Below the pieces are notes generated by a model. The model searched no databases and was not told the origin of the DNA. It was given only the letters and a program-made list of their open reading frames with translations. Positions 1-8,805 of a stretch of 64,000 nt of DNA are shown one piece after another. Each line of letters opens with the position of its first letter. Position 1 is the stretch's first letter. Origin of the DNA: Streptococcus suis YS161 (GTDB lineage: Bacteria; Bacillota; Bacilli; Lactobacillales; Streptococcaceae); the NCBI RefSeq assembly GCF_002760245.1, contig NZ_ASCA01000056.1, forward strand, positions 38,238 to 102,237, in the 5' to 3' direction. The translations under genes were made by a program, and so were the position numbers.

Positions 1-28
1 TTATTTGAAAAGAAGAAAGTGAGAGCAT

Positions 29-1288
29 ATGCATCAAATTACTTGCCCCCATTGTGGGACGGCCTTTCAGGTCAATGAAACAGAATATAGTCAGCTTTTA
101 GCCCAGGTGCGTGGTGCGGAGTTTGACAAGGAAATCCATGAACGATTGGAGCGGGAACGAGAATTATTAAGCCAGAAGGCTGAAAATGATTTGCAGGCTA
201 GATTGAGTGATAAGGACAAGGAGATTCTGGAACTGACCGCAAAACTTGATAAATTTGCTAGTCAGACGGAACTGGAAATCAGCTCTGCTATTTCCCAAAA
301 AGACCAAGAAATCCAAGAGCTTAAGGCTCAGTTGGGGCAAATCGGTCTTGCCAAGGACTTGGAGTTGCAGCAGGCGGTAGCTCAGGTGGAAAAAGAGCGG
401 GATGCGGCACAAAATGCTTTGGTTTTGCAGGAACAAAAGCAAGAGTTAGCCCTGGCGACCACTCGTCAGGAGTACGAAGTACGGCTCAAGGCGGCGGATG
501 AGCAGGTGGAATTTTACAAAAATTTCAAGGTCCAGCAGTCTACTAAGGCAATTGGAGAGAGCTTGGAGCAGTTTGCTGAGGCGGAGTTTAACAAGGTTCG
601 TTCCTATGCTTTTCCACGTGCCAAATTTGCGAAGGACAACGAAGTATCAGCGTCCGGTTCAAAAGGAGATTTCATCTTCCGTGATTTTGACGAGTCGGGC
701 TTGGAATTTATTTCCATCATGTTCGAAATGAAAAACGAGGCAGATACGACCAAGATCAAGCATAAAAATGCTGATTTCTTTAAGGAGTTGGATAAGGACC
801 GTCGGGAGAAAAAATGCGAATATGCTGTATTAGTCAGCATGCTAGAGGCGGACAATGACTATTACAATACAGGGATTGTGGATGTTAGTCATGAATATGA
901 GAAGATGTATGTTATCCGACCACAGTTCTTTATCCAATTAATCGGAATTTTACGAAATGCTGCGCTTAATAGTCTGCAATACAAGCAGGAGTTAGCCTTG
1001 GTTAAGGAGCAGAATATCGATATTACTCATTTTGAAGAAGATTTGGAAATTTTCAAGAATGCTTTTGCAAAAAACTATCAATCGGCCAGCAACAATTTCC
1101 AAAAGGCTATTGATGAAATCGACAAGGCAATCAAGCGAATGGAAGCTGTCAAGGCAGCCCTGACCACCAGCGAAAACCAGCTTCGTCTAGCCAATAATAA
1201 ACTAGACGATGTCTCCGTCAAAAAACTAACCCGCAATAACCCAACCATGAAAGCTAAGTTTGAGGCGTTGAAAGATGCGAGAGAATGA
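29..1288 (+). CDS. DUF2130 domain-containing protein
   Basis: Protein of 419 aa. It opens with a short zinc-ribbon-like CPHC motif at residues 6-9, followed by a long charged coiled coil (about 25-165) and then a folded C-terminal half (about 170-340) typical of DUF2130 proteins. A second helical stretch follows to the end. The family is widespread in bacteria and its function is not known to me. Start: ATG with a purine-rich AAGAAAGTGAGAG just upstream. The gene overlaps the start of the next (broken) gene by 14 nt. The assignment rests on recall of the family, so the domain call is good but no biochemical role can be given. Confidence 0.85.
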   Translation: MHQITCPHCGTAFQVNETEYSQLLAQVRGAEFDKEIHERLERERELLSQKAENDLQARLSDKDKEILELTAKLDKFASQTELEISSAISQKDQEIQELKAQLGQIGLAKDLELQQAVAQVEKERDAAQNALVLQEQKQELALATTRQEYEVRLKAADEQVEFYKNFKVQQSTKAIGESLEQFAEAEFNKVRSYAFPRAKFAKDNEVSASGSKGDFIFRDFDESGLEFISIMFEMKNEADTTKIKHKNADFFKELDKDRREKKCEYAVLVSMLEADNDYYNTGIVDVSHEYEKMYVIRPQFFIQLIGILRNAALNSLQYKQELALVKEQNIDITHFEEDLEIFKNAFAKNYQSASNNFQKAIDEIDKAIKRMEAVKAALTTSENQLRLANNKLDDVSVKKLTRNNPTMKAKFEALKDARE

Positions 1289-2048
1289 TATTCATGAATT
1301 ACTGAATGAAATTTCTATCATATTTCAAAATGAATTAGGAAAAAATCTAGTTGGTATCTATCTGCATGGTTCGCTTGCATTGAATAGTTTTACTTGGGAA
1401 ACCAGCGATGTAGATTTTCTAGTAGTTGTTGAACATTCCTTAACACAGACAGAGAAAATAGGAATTATTCAATCTCTATATGCCTTATTACCCAAATCCC
1501 CTCCTAAAGGATTGGAGATGAGTGTTATATTGAAAGATAGTCTTAAATCATGTAATTATCCTGTCCCTTACGAATTACATTTTTCAAATATGCATATTCA
1601 AGCTATACATGAAAACATAGAAAAATATTGTTATAATATTCGTGGAAGAGATGAAGATTTAACTGCACATATTATGGTTATCTGGCATAGAGGAGTTGTT
1701 TTGTATGGTCCAGCTATACAACAACTGTTTGAAGAGCCAAGGCGAGATGATTACTTGAACAGTATTTGGTTTGACATTCAAGATTATGACAATAAGGTCT
1801 TGGAACAATCTGTTGACGTGGTATAAAATCTCTGTCGAACTCTTGCCTACCTTGATGAAAATATCATTCTATCCAAAAGAGAAGGTGGGGTGTGGGAACT
1901 TACAGTTTGTCATCCTATTTACCAAACTCTGCTAGAAGATACTCTAGCAGTTTACAATGGAGAACGATTAGAGGCAGTAATTGATAAGCAGTTAGCAAAA
2001 CGATTTGTTGAAGAGCAGATGAGGCAAATACGGGAGAAAATCAGATGA
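1275..2048 (+). pseudogene. aminoglycoside nucleotidyltransferase-like gene with one in-frame stop
   Basis: The first 183 codons show a nucleotidyltransferase fold with HGSLALNSF followed by SDVDFLVV, the G-S-x(n)-D-x-D metal-binding signature. This is the pattern of ANT(3'')/ANT(9)-type streptomycin/spectinomycin adenylyltransferases with a DUF4111-like C-terminal domain. A TAA at 1824-1826 stops the frame, but the same frame continues open to TGA at 2046-2048 with NLCRTLAYL and ILSKREGG, which are the conserved C-terminal motifs. Read through, the product is about 256 aa, the usual family length. A single base change (for example TAT or TAC to TAA) explains it. The last bases overlap the ATG of the next gene (ATGA). 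It is AT-richer than its neighbours. Resistance activity is not implied. Confidence 0.8.
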
Positions 2049-2653
2049 AACTCATTATTTTACATGGTCTAGGTCAGACTGTGGCCAGTTACGATGACTT
2101 GAAAAACTCTTTGACCGATTTTGAGGTTGATGTGTTGGAATTGCCCAAGGCAAAGAATTTTGAACGCCTTTGCAGTCTTTTACTGGAAAGACTGCAACAG
2201 GAAAGGGAATCTTTTGTACTCTTTGGCCTATCTTTAGGTGGTGTATTGGCTTTGTCACTAGCCAATCACTTGCCTAAGTGCCGAGGGCTGGTTGTTTCAG
2301 GGGCCCAGTATCGCTTAGAGGGGAATTGGTTGTTTGGTCTTCAAATCGTGATTATGTCCTTGCTTCCCAAGCCCTTTTATCGTAAGCAGGGGCTAGATAA
2401 GGCACAGTTATTAGCATTGCAGAAAAGTATGCGTCGCCTTGATTTAAGGAAAGAAATTAGTCAACTCAGTCGGCCCACCTTGCTAATCTGTGGCTCAACG
2501 GACAAACCCAATCTGAAACCTGCACATGAACTGAACAAATTAATACTACAGGCTGAGCTGGTTATCATAGAGGGCGGAGGACATGAATTAAATGTTCATA
2601 AACCAGCGGAATTGGCTCAAGCCATCAAGCAATTTTTTAAGAGGAATTTTTAA
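2045..2653 (+). CDS. small alpha/beta hydrolase
   Basis: A 202-aa alpha/beta-hydrolase-fold protein. It begins KLIILHGLGQ (oxyanion/HG motif), carries the nucleophile elbow GLSLGG near residue 75, a C-terminal aspartate in LLICGSTDKPN, and a late histidine in EGGGHELN, so the Ser-Asp-His triad looks complete. No signal peptide, so it is probably cytosolic. The substrate cannot be told. Translationally coupled to the broken gene upstream (ATGA overlap) and directly abutting the DUF1858 gene downstream (TAATG), so the three downstream genes are likely one transcript. Confidence 0.82.
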   Translation: MKLIILHGLGQTVASYDDLKNSLTDFEVDVLELPKAKNFERLCSLLLERLQQERESFVLFGLSLGGVLALSLANHLPKCRGLVVSGAQYRLEGNWLFGLQIVIMSLLPKPFYRKQGLDKAQLLALQKSMRRLDLRKEISQLSRPTLLICGSTDKPNLKPAHELNKLILQAELVIIEGGGHELNVHKPAELAQAIKQFFKRNF

Positions 2654-2883
2654 TGAACACCATCGACCTAAATCTGCCTGTTGCAGAGATTATCCACCAG
2701 CACCCAGAAGTCAAGGAGATTCTGGTGGAGCTTGGTTTCAAGCCCTTGGCTAATCCAGCCATGCTCAACACCGTTGGTAAGGTGACCAGTCTTAAAACAG
2801 GCTCCAAGATGACCAAAATTCCACTAGACCGTATTCAACAGGTCTTGGAATGCAACGGCTATGAGGTAATAGGAGGAGAATAA
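2653..2883 (+). CDS. DUF1858 domain-containing protein
   Basis: A 76-aa protein that is essentially one DUF1858 domain. The pattern VAEIIHQHPEVKEILVELGF resembles the N-terminal helix region of ScdA/RIC iron-repair proteins and small redox-associated proteins. It ends at TAA 2881-2883, where the ATG of the DUF438 protein also begins (TAATG), so the two are translationally coupled. The pairing of DUF1858 with a hemerythrin-like DUF438 protein is common in Firmicutes and suggests sensing or handling of metal, oxygen or nitric oxide. This role is inferred from the partner. Confidence 0.8.
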   Translation: MNTIDLNLPVAEIIHQHPEVKEILVELGFKPLANPAMLNTVGKVTSLKTGSKMTKIPLDRIQQVLECNGYEVIGGE

Positions 2884-4208
2884 TGACGGAACAACGGATT
2901 GATATTTTGAAGAATATTCTCTTGGACCTGCACAATGGTGCTAGCCCAGAGTCTGTTCAGGACCAGTTTAATCAGCATTTCACGGGAGTTTCTGCCCTGG
3001 AAATCTCCATGATGGAGCATGAACTCATGTCCAGCGACACAGGCATCACTTTTGAAGACGTCATGAGCCTCTGCAATATCCACGCCAATCTTTTCAAAGG
3101 AGCCATTGCAGATGTGGAGGTGGCGGATATGGACCAGGAAGGACACCCAGTCTATGTCTTCAAGCAGGAAAACCTAGCATTGCGGGCGGCTCTCCTACGC
3201 ATCCGCCGTATCCTTGACCAGTATGAGCAGACAGAAGATGCGGAACTACAAGATCAGCTCCAGCAAGGTTTGACACGCCAGTTTGGCCTCCTCGGTCAGT
3301 TTGAAAACCACTATACCCGCAAGGAAAAGATCTTTTTTCCAATCATGGAACGCTACGGTCACGATGCACCGCCTAAGGTCATGTGGGGCGTGGACGACGA
3401 GATTCGCGACCTCTTTAAGACGGCCCGCAAGGCTCTTGAAGGAGGCGACCTAGCTGCGACACGTACTCACTTTGAAAGCTTCGCCAAGGAATTCGAGGAG
3501 ATGATTTTCAAGGAGGAAGCTATTCTCCTCATGATTTTGCTGGAGATTTTCACCCAGGACGACTGGCTCCAAGTGGCAGAGGACAGCGACGCCTACGGCT
3601 ACGCCATCGTCAAGCCGACAGTCAAGTGGGTACCTCATCGGGAGACTTTTGGGGAAATAGCAAAGCAGGCAGCTGACAGTCTTACTCCGCAGCCAGCTGG
3701 ACCAAACCAGCAGATTATCGATACGCCAGAAGGCCAGTTTACCATTACCTTCACACCGAAAAAGAAATCAGAATCTGTTCAGGACAGGACCAGTCCTCAG
3801 ACCTTTGGTAATGGCTACTTGTCTGTCGAGCAGGCCAATCTCATTCTCAACCATTTACCGCTGGAACTCACTTTTGTCAACAAGGACGATATTTTCCAAT
3901 ATTATAATGACAGCCACCCTGTAGAAGACATGATTTTCAAGCGGACGCCAAGCCAGATAGGACGGCATGTGGAGCTCTGCCATCCACCCAAAATCTTAGA
4001 CAAGGTCAAGAAGATTTTTGAATTGCTCCGCACAGGGCAAAAAGACCAGGTGACCATGTGGTTCAAGTCCGAGAGTATGGGCAAGTTTGTCTATGTGGTC
4101 TATAAGGCCGTGCGTGATGACCAGGGAGAGTTTCAGGGCGTCTTGGAATACGTCCAAAATATCCAACCATTTTTTGAAATTGACAGCGATTTTCATCGGG
4201 ATATTTAG
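2883..4208 (+). CDS. DUF438 protein with hemerythrin-like and PAS domains
   Basis: A 441-aa cytosolic protein with three parts. Residues about 5-75 are DUF438. Residues about 85-220 are a hemerythrin HHE-like domain with FENHYTRKEKIFFPIMERYG and the metal-ligand-type residues EEMIFKEEAIL. Residues about 310-430 are a PAS-like sensor ending in YVQNIQPFFEI. Hemerythrin domains bind a di-iron centre, and PAS domains bind small ligands or haem, so a gas or redox sensing or iron-repair role is likely; this is family inference. GC is higher than in surrounding genes. It is the last gene of the hydrolase-DUF1858-DUF438 cluster. Confidence 0.85.
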   Translation: MTEQRIDILKNILLDLHNGASPESVQDQFNQHFTGVSALEISMMEHELMSSDTGITFEDVMSLCNIHANLFKGAIADVEVADMDQEGHPVYVFKQENLALRAALLRIRRILDQYEQTEDAELQDQLQQGLTRQFGLLGQFENHYTRKEKIFFPIMERYGHDAPPKVMWGVDDEIRDLFKTARKALEGGDLAATRTHFESFAKEFEEMIFKEEAILLMILLEIFTQDDWLQVAEDSDAYGYAIVKPTVKWVPHRETFGEIAKQAADSLTPQPAGPNQQIIDTPEGQFTITFTPKKKSESVQDRTSPQTFGNGYLSVEQANLILNHLPLELTFVNKDDIFQYYNDSHPVEDMIFKRTPSQIGRHVELCHPPKILDKVKKIFELLRTGQKDQVTMWFKSESMGKFVYVVYKAVRDDQGEFQGVLEYVQNIQPFFEIDSDFHRDI

Positions 4209-4241
4209 AAAATCTTGTATGTAATTGTGAAAGGAAAGAAA

Positions 4242-4673
4242 ATGAAACAATTTGAACGCATATATGAGAATATAGATTTAATTATCTTCAGAGCAGATTA
4301 TATTGAGGGAAGAAGTGTAGAAGTAGCAGTTAGTCTAAATGAACACGACTATTTGATACAGCATGTTGATAAAGAAGGAAAAGTTGAAAATGAACTGGAA
4401 TATATCCCTATTCGTATCAGCAAGGCAAAAAAATTTAGAGAATTTTTGAAAGAAATTAAGCTGTTGGAGTGGCCTACACTAAAATTAGGTGATAAAGGGT
4501 ATCATGATGCCCCATTGGTATTTTCGTATGGCTATGATGAAGAGGCTGAGGAAGGGATTGATGAAGCAGTTCCGCGTGATGCAGTACTTTCTGAAACCAT
4601 GAGACGTGTTCATAAGGAGATTGAACAGTTGATTGGAACAACTTTTGGTAGCTATCGTTTTTACGATGAGTGA
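4242..4673 (+). CDS. hypothetical protein, 143 aa
   Basis: I do not recognise the family. The start is taken at ATG 4242 because GAAAGGAAAG lies 4-13 nt upstream; an upstream in-frame TTG at 4215 has no such signal. The product is an acidic soluble protein starting [16 protein letters not shown], with no signal peptide and no membrane segment. The middle is a conserved-looking [14 protein letters not shown] stretch and the C-terminus is Glu/Asp-rich. It sits alone between the DUF438 cluster and truB. It may be a small lineage-specific cytosolic protein. Confidence 0.65.
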   Translation: MKQFERIYENIDLIIFRADYIEGRSVEVAVSLNEHDYLIQHVDKEGKVENELEYIPIRISKAKKFREFLKEIKLLEWPTLKLGDKGYHDAPLVFSYGYDEEAEEGIDEAVPRDAVLSETMRRVHKEIEQLIGTTFGSYRFYDE

Positions 4674-4682
4674 TTGTTACCA

Positions 4683-4709
4683 GACCGCCCACAAGAGCGG
4701 TCCTTTGTG
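4683..4709 (+). terminator. weak hairpin terminator before truB
   Basis: GACCGC (4683-4688) and GCGGTC (4697-4702) form a perfect 6-bp stem followed by a short CCTTTGTGT tract. It lies between the hypothetical gene and the truB -10 element. It could end the upstream transcript, but the U-tract is poor. Confidence 0.4.
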
Positions 4710-4716
4710 TTATAAT
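4708..4716 (+). promoter_or_regulatory. extended -10 promoter of truB, leaderless arrangement
   Basis: TGTTATAAT is a perfect extended -10 (TATAAT at 4711-4716). The truB ATG is at 4723, leaving only six bases between, so transcription should begin at or next to the A of the ATG. There is no recognisable -35 and no Shine-Dalgarno sequence. Confidence 0.7.
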
Positions 4717-4722
4717 GAGAAC

Positions 4723-5601
4723 ATGATTTCAGGAATTATTAATTTAAAAAAAGAGGCGGGGATGACCTCGCATGATGCAGTTTTTAAACTCCGAAAGATT
4801 CTGCAGGAGAAGAAGATTGGACACGGTGGGACGCTAGATCCAGATGTGACTGGGGTTCTGCCAATTGCAGTCGGCAAGGCCACTCGCATGATTGAGTATA
4901 TGCAGGAAGAGGGTAAGATTTACGAGGGGGAGATTACCCTCGGCTACTTGACCACGACCGAAGATGCATCGGGCGATACGGTCGAGCGGACACCGGTTTT
5001 GGACATAGCAGAGCAGGTAGTTGATGAGGCTATGGCTAGTTTTGTCGGGACCATTACCCAGATTCCGCCTATGTATTCCGCCGTCAAAGTAAATGGCCGC
5101 AAGCTCTATGAGTACGCACGGGCGGGTGAAGAAGTCGAACGTCCCCAACGCCAAATTGATATATATAGTTTTGAACGTACAAGTCCTATTGAATTGGCAG
5201 ATGATTGTGCACGATTTACCTTCCGAGTTCGTTGTGGAAAGGGCACCTACGTCCGTACTCTTTCTGTTGACTTAGGGGCTAAGTTAGGCTACGCCAGCCA
5301 CATGTCTAAGTTGGAACGAACTGGTTCAGCAGGAATGGACCTAGCGGATGCCTTAACTTTGGAAGAAATTTCTTCGCTGGTAGCTGAAAATAATTTTTCA
5401 TTTCTCCAACCTATTGAACGTGGTATCGGAGATTTACCTGTTGTAGAATTGAAAGAAGAGCAGGTGCAAGATGCTACATTTGGTCGATTTGTAGAATTGG
5501 ATGCAGAAGCAGAGCGCTTAGCAGGCTTTTATGATGGTCAGTTGATTGCTATTTTTGAAAAACGCGACCAGCTGTATAAACCGAGCAAGGTTTTGGTCTA
5601 A
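4723..5601 (+). CDS. truB: tRNA pseudouridine(55) synthase TruB
   Basis: A 292-aa enzyme that converts U55 of the tRNA T-loop to pseudouridine. It starts [21 protein letters not shown] and carries the catalytic-loop motif [17 protein letters not shown], with the catalytic aspartate in TLDPD, then the family motifs [19 protein letters not shown] and [15 protein letters not shown]. The longer reading frame begins at 4633 inside the previous gene, but ATG 4723 matches the family N-terminus. There is no ribosome-binding site before it, consistent with a leaderless message. ribF follows 34 nt after the stop, the common truB-ribF pairing. Confidence 0.95.
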   Translation: MISGIINLKKEAGMTSHDAVFKLRKILQEKKIGHGGTLDPDVTGVLPIAVGKATRMIEYMQEEGKIYEGEITLGYLTTTEDASGDTVERTPVLDIAEQVVDEAMASFVGTITQIPPMYSAVKVNGRKLYEYARAGEEVERPQRQIDIYSFERTSPIELADDCARFTFRVRCGKGTYVRTLSVDLGAKLGYASHMSKLERTGSAGMDLADALTLEEISSLVAENNFSFLQPIERGIGDLPVVELKEEQVQDATFGRFVELDAEAERLAGFYDGQLIAIFEKRDQLYKPSKVLV

Positions 5602-5619
5602 GAAATTTCTCAATAACTG

Positions 5620-5628
5620 TGATAAAAT
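5620..5628 (+). promoter_or_regulatory. extended -10 promoter of ribF, leaderless arrangement
   Basis: TGATAAAAT with hexamer TAAAAT at 5623-5628. The ribF ATG is at 5636, seven bases downstream, and no Shine-Dalgarno sequence is present. The predicted transcript therefore starts at about the first codon. Confidence 0.6.
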
Positions 5629-5635
5629 AGAAAAC

Positions 5636-6559
5636 ATGAACATTAGAACAATTAAAGATTATAGTGAATTGAATCAAGAGGAGCCGACGGTTTTAGTACT
5701 AGGCTACTTTGATGGGATTCATTTGGGGCATAAGGCCCTCTTAGACCGTGCTAGACAAGTTGCAGATGAAAAAGGATTGACAGTAACTGTTCTGACCTTT
5801 CCAGAGTCACCTCGATTGGCTTTTTCTCGCTTTAGCCCAGAACTTTTACTGCATTTGACCAGTCAAGATCAGCGTTACCACTTGTTGGAGCAATACGGTG
5901 TAGACCAGCTGGTTTTGACAGATTTTACCAGTGAGTTTGCAAGCAATACTCCTCAGCAGTTTTTAGAACGCTACATCAAGGGGTTGAACGCACAAGTCTT
6001 AGTGGCAGGTTTCGATTATCATTTTGGAAATTGCAGAGCAGATGTCAAAGATTTGACAGAGTTATTTGATGGTCAGGTAGAAATTGTAAGTGAAGTGAGC
6101 CTGGGCGGAGAGAAAGTTTCTTCAACTCGCATTCGCCAAGCTATCCAGTCAGGGGATGTCTCTCTAGCTAATCAACTTTTAGGTTATCCATTTATGACAG
6201 AAGGTATTGTTGTTCATGGAGATGCCAGAGGGCGCACTATTGGTTATCCGACTGCAAATCTGGCTCCTTTTGACCGTGTCCATTTACCATCTGAGGGAGT
6301 CTATGTCGCTGATGTTGAAGTAGATGGAAAACGCTATCGAGCTATGACAAGCGTTGGGAAAAATGTGACCTTTGATGGAACGGAGATGCGGATAGAAGCT
6401 CATATTTTTGGGTTTGACCGCTTTATCTACGGAGAAAAAATAACTATTTTTTGGCTTGAAAAAATTCGAGATATGGTTAAATTTGATGGGATTGAAGGTT
6501 TGATGGAGCAGATGAAATCTGATGAGGAATTTGCCTTGCAATGGGAGAAATATGCTTAA
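5636..6559 (+). CDS. ribF: bifunctional riboflavin kinase/FAD synthetase RibF
   Basis: A 307-aa protein that phosphorylates riboflavin to FMN and adenylylates FMN to FAD. The N-terminal nucleotidyltransferase domain (about 15-180) shows LGYFDGIHLGHKALL, the HxGH-type motif, and SSTRIRQAI. The C-terminal flavokinase domain (about 185-305) shows the GRTIGYPTANL motif. The start is ATG 5636, matching the family N-terminus; an upstream extension runs inside truB. The end overlaps the ion-channel gene by 8 nt. Confidence 0.94.
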   Translation: MNIRTIKDYSELNQEEPTVLVLGYFDGIHLGHKALLDRARQVADEKGLTVTVLTFPESPRLAFSRFSPELLLHLTSQDQRYHLLEQYGVDQLVLTDFTSEFASNTPQQFLERYIKGLNAQVLVAGFDYHFGNCRADVKDLTELFDGQVEIVSEVSLGGEKVSSTRIRQAIQSGDVSLANQLLGYPFMTEGIVVHGDARGRTIGYPTANLAPFDRVHLPSEGVYVADVEVDGKRYRAMTSVGKNVTFDGTEMRIEAHIFGFDRFIYGEKITIFWLEKIRDMVKFDGIEGLMEQMKSDEEFALQWEKYA

Positions 6560-7289
6560 ACGATTGATTCGTCATCCTTTTTATGAGAAGGCTATGACCT
6601 ACATAGCTGTAGTCTATGTATTTCTTATCGTACTTGAGTTGATGGATGCTAATATTGCTAATTCTAGTGGGTATCGGGTACTAGACTTGCTCTTATGGTT
6701 TGTTTTTGTCTGCGATTATTTTGCTCAGCTTTATTATGCGGATGACATACTTGAATATGTACAGGACCATATCTTAGAATTAATTGCTATTATTCCATTC
6801 GATTTATTCTTCAGTTTTCTTCGCTTGGGAAGACTTGCACGACTCTTCAGATTAGTCAAAGTAACGAGAATATTTGCCCTGTCTAATCGATTTTGGGATA
6901 CAATCAACAAGCTATTGCATACCAACAGTTTATCCAAAGTGTTGATGTTAAATATCTCAGCGGTTCTAGTTGCAAGTGTCTTACTATCAGTGATTGAAGG
7001 GAAATCATTCTTTGATGCACTTTGGTGGTCCATTGTAACGATGACAACTGTAGGGTACGGAGATATTGTCCCCCAAGATACGATTTCTAAAATTATAGCC
7101 ATCCTCTTGATGTTGGTTGGTATTTGTACTTTTGGTATGGTTACCTCTACAATAACTCGTTTTTTCTCTGAAACAGAGCGTGAAACGAAGTTGGATACCT
7201 TGATGGCAAAAATTGATGAACAACACGAAATATTGCTACGCTTAGAGAAAAAAATAGAATCTTTGGAAAAATTACAGGGAAGAGATTAG
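6552..7289 (+). CDS. voltage-gated-type potassium channel
   Basis: A 245-aa membrane protein. Several hydrophobic segments form a small voltage-sensor-like S1-S4 region, including the arginine-rich helix LRLGRLARLFRLVKVTR. The pore helix and selectivity filter TMTTVGYGDIVPQ (TVGYG) follow, then a last membrane segment, and the C-terminal coiled coil IDEQHEILLRLEKKIESL should tetramerise the subunits. It is a member of the ion_trans_2/Kch group; the gating signal cannot be told. The start is ATG 6552 with GGGAGAA upstream, overlapping ribF by 8 nt, so it is probably co-transcribed with ribF. Confidence 0.88.
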   Translation: MLKRLIRHPFYEKAMTYIAVVYVFLIVLELMDANIANSSGYRVLDLLLWFVFVCDYFAQLYYADDILEYVQDHILELIAIIPFDLFFSFLRLGRLARLFRLVKVTRIFALSNRFWDTINKLLHTNSLSKVLMLNISAVLVASVLLSVIEGKSFFDALWWSIVTMTTVGYGDIVPQDTISKIIAILLMLVGICTFGMVTSTITRFFSETERETKLDTLMAKIDEQHEILLRLEKKIESLEKLQGRD

Positions 7290-7297
7290 ATTTACTA

Positions 7298-7326
7298 TTG
7301 AAAACTCTTTTAAGTTAGAGTATACT
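7298..7326 (+). promoter_or_regulatory. promoter of spx
   Basis: TTGAAA (7298-7303), 17-bp spacer, TATACT (7321-7326). The start codon is about 36 bases downstream, with an AGGGGATGG ribosome-binding region at 7349-7357. Confidence 0.75.
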
Positions 7327-7362
7327 ATAAGAAGAAAAATGTTTTTAGAGGGGATGGAAGAC

Positions 7363-7764
7363 ATGATTACTTTATTTTTGTCACCGAGTTGTACCAGTTG
7401 TCGTAAAGCTCGTGCTTGGCTGACAAGTCACGAAGTCCCTTTTATTGAGCACAATATTATGACTAGCCCTCTAACTGCTGAGGAATTAAAGAACATTTTA
7501 GCATTGACAGAAAATGGGACAGATGACTTGATTTCTACCCGTTCAAAAGTTTTTCAGAAACTAGATATTGATGTTGATGAGCTTTCTGTGAAGCAGCTTA
7601 TTGGGTTAATTGAAACCTATCCGAGTCTTTTACGACGTCCGATTATTTTGGACGAAAAACGGATGCAGATTGGTTTTAACGAAGATGAAATTCGTGCATT
7701 TCTTCCGCGGAAGTATCGCAAACAAGAACTAAAAAATGCTACATTGAGAGCAGAAATAGGATAA
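7363..7764 (+). CDS. spx: Spx/ArsC-like transcriptional regulator
   Basis: A 133-aa protein of the Spx/MgsR/ArsC family, which binds the alpha C-terminal domain of RNA polymerase and redirects transcription under thiol stress. The N-terminal CTSC (a CxxC redox switch) is followed by [17 protein letters not shown] and the [21 protein letters not shown] region match Spx. The start is placed at ATG 7363 behind GAGGGGATGG; an upstream ATG at 7339 lacks a site. Streptococci often carry two Spx paralogues and I cannot say which this is. Confidence 0.9.
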   Translation: MITLFLSPSCTSCRKARAWLTSHEVPFIEHNIMTSPLTAEELKNILALTENGTDDLISTRSKVFQKLDIDVDELSVKQLIGLIETYPSLLRRPIILDEKRMQIGFNEDEIRAFLPRKYRKQELKNATLRAEIG

Positions 7765-7778
7765 GAAAGATAACTGAT

Positions 7779-8057
7779 ATGAACAAAAATTATTCATATC
7801 CACTTGATTTTTCGTGGAGCACAGAGGAGATTTCCTCCGTGCTTTCTTTTTTGAATCAGGTGGAGGCAGCTTATGAAAAAGGAGCAGATGCGGTAGCTAT
7901 ATTAGCTAGTTATAAAAGCTTCAAAGATGTTGTTAAAAGTAAGGGACAGGAACGTCAAATTGATCGTGACTTTGAAGCAGTTTCTGGTTATTCAACCTAT
8001 CGAGTTGTTAAGGCTGCTCGAGATAAAGGGAAAGGAGTTATTCGTTTTGGAAACTAA
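7779..8057 (+). CDS. UPF0223 family protein
   Basis: A 92-aa soluble protein matching UPF0223 by the conserved pattern [20 protein letters not shown] at the N-terminus and [20 protein letters not shown] in the middle. No function is established for the family. It lies directly after spx and overlaps the start of the IMPase gene by 11 nt. The spx-UPF0223-IMPase order is common in streptococci. Confidence 0.85.
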   Translation: MNKNYSYPLDFSWSTEEISSVLSFLNQVEAAYEKGADAVAILASYKSFKDVVKSKGQERQIDRDFEAVSGYSTYRVVKAARDKGKGVIRFGN

Positions 8058-8805
8058 GTATCACTTTGCCCAAATGATTGTCCTGGAAGCTGGAAATTTT
8101 CTCCGACAGCATTTACATGATGATCTTCAGATTGAAGAAAAAGGTGACTTTACAGACTTGGTAACACACCTTGATAAACAAGTGCAAGAAATGCTGACTC
8201 AACAGATTCAATCTCGCTATCAAGGTGATGGGATTTTAGGTGAGGAAGGTGGAGACGTTTCTTCTATTCATGAGGGAAATGTTTGGGTTATTGATCCAAT
8301 TGATGGCACCACAAATTTTATTGCTCAGAAAACTGATTTTGCCATTATGATTGCCTATTTTGAAAATGGAGTAGGAAAGTTTGGTATCATTTATGATGTC
8401 ATGCGAGACAAACTTTTCCATGGAGGAGATTCATTCCCTGTTTATTGCAATCAAGAACGCTTAAAGAAACCAGAGCTGCGCCCTCTTCGCCAGAGTTTGA
8501 TAGGAATCAATGCAAAGTTGTATGCAGCCAATGCACATGGAGTGGCAGAATTAGCAAATCAAAGTTTAGGTACAAGATCTGTAGGAAGTGCTGGAATTGG
8601 TTTCGCCCACGTTCTGGAAGGAAGATTATTTGCCTATGCTTCTTATCTGTGTCCATGGGACTACGCAGCAGCCAGTATTATTGGTTCCTCTTTAGGCTTA
8701 GTCATGTTAAGTTTTGATGGTCCGAGTCTGGCCTATGATAAGCGAGAGTTTGTCATGCTAGTATCAGAATCCCATCTTGAGGAAGTGAAGGGGTATATAT
8801 TCTAA
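8047..8805 (+). CDS. inositol monophosphatase family protein
   Basis: A 252-aa Mg-dependent phosphatase of the IMPase superfamily. The metal site motifs are present: [19 protein letters not shown], and near the C-terminus [11 protein letters not shown] place the start at TTG 8047 because AAAGGAG lies about 8 nt upstream and the product then starts [16 protein letters not shown]; the next ATG (8074) would cut into the first helix. The true substrate (inositol phosphate, PAP, FBP or NADP) cannot be decided from sequence. It overlaps UPF0223 by 11 nt and abuts rsmF. Confidence 0.88.
   Translation: METKYHFAQMIVLEAGNFLRQHLHDDLQIEEKGDFTDLVTHLDKQVQEMLTQQIQSRYQGDGILGEEGGDVSSIHEGNVWVIDPIDGTTNFIAQKTDFAIMIAYFENGVGKFGIIYDVMRDKLFHGGDSFPVYCNQERLKKPELRPLRQSLIGINAKLYAANAHGVAELANQSLGTRSVGSAGIGFAHVLEGRLFAYASYLCPWDYAAASIIGSSLGLVMLSFDGPSLAYDKREFVMLVSESHLEEVKGYIF

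Noticed and set aside
4405..4412. TATTCGTA (reverse of the competence box) at 4405
   Set aside because: It is inside a coding region and points away from any start; no promoter context.
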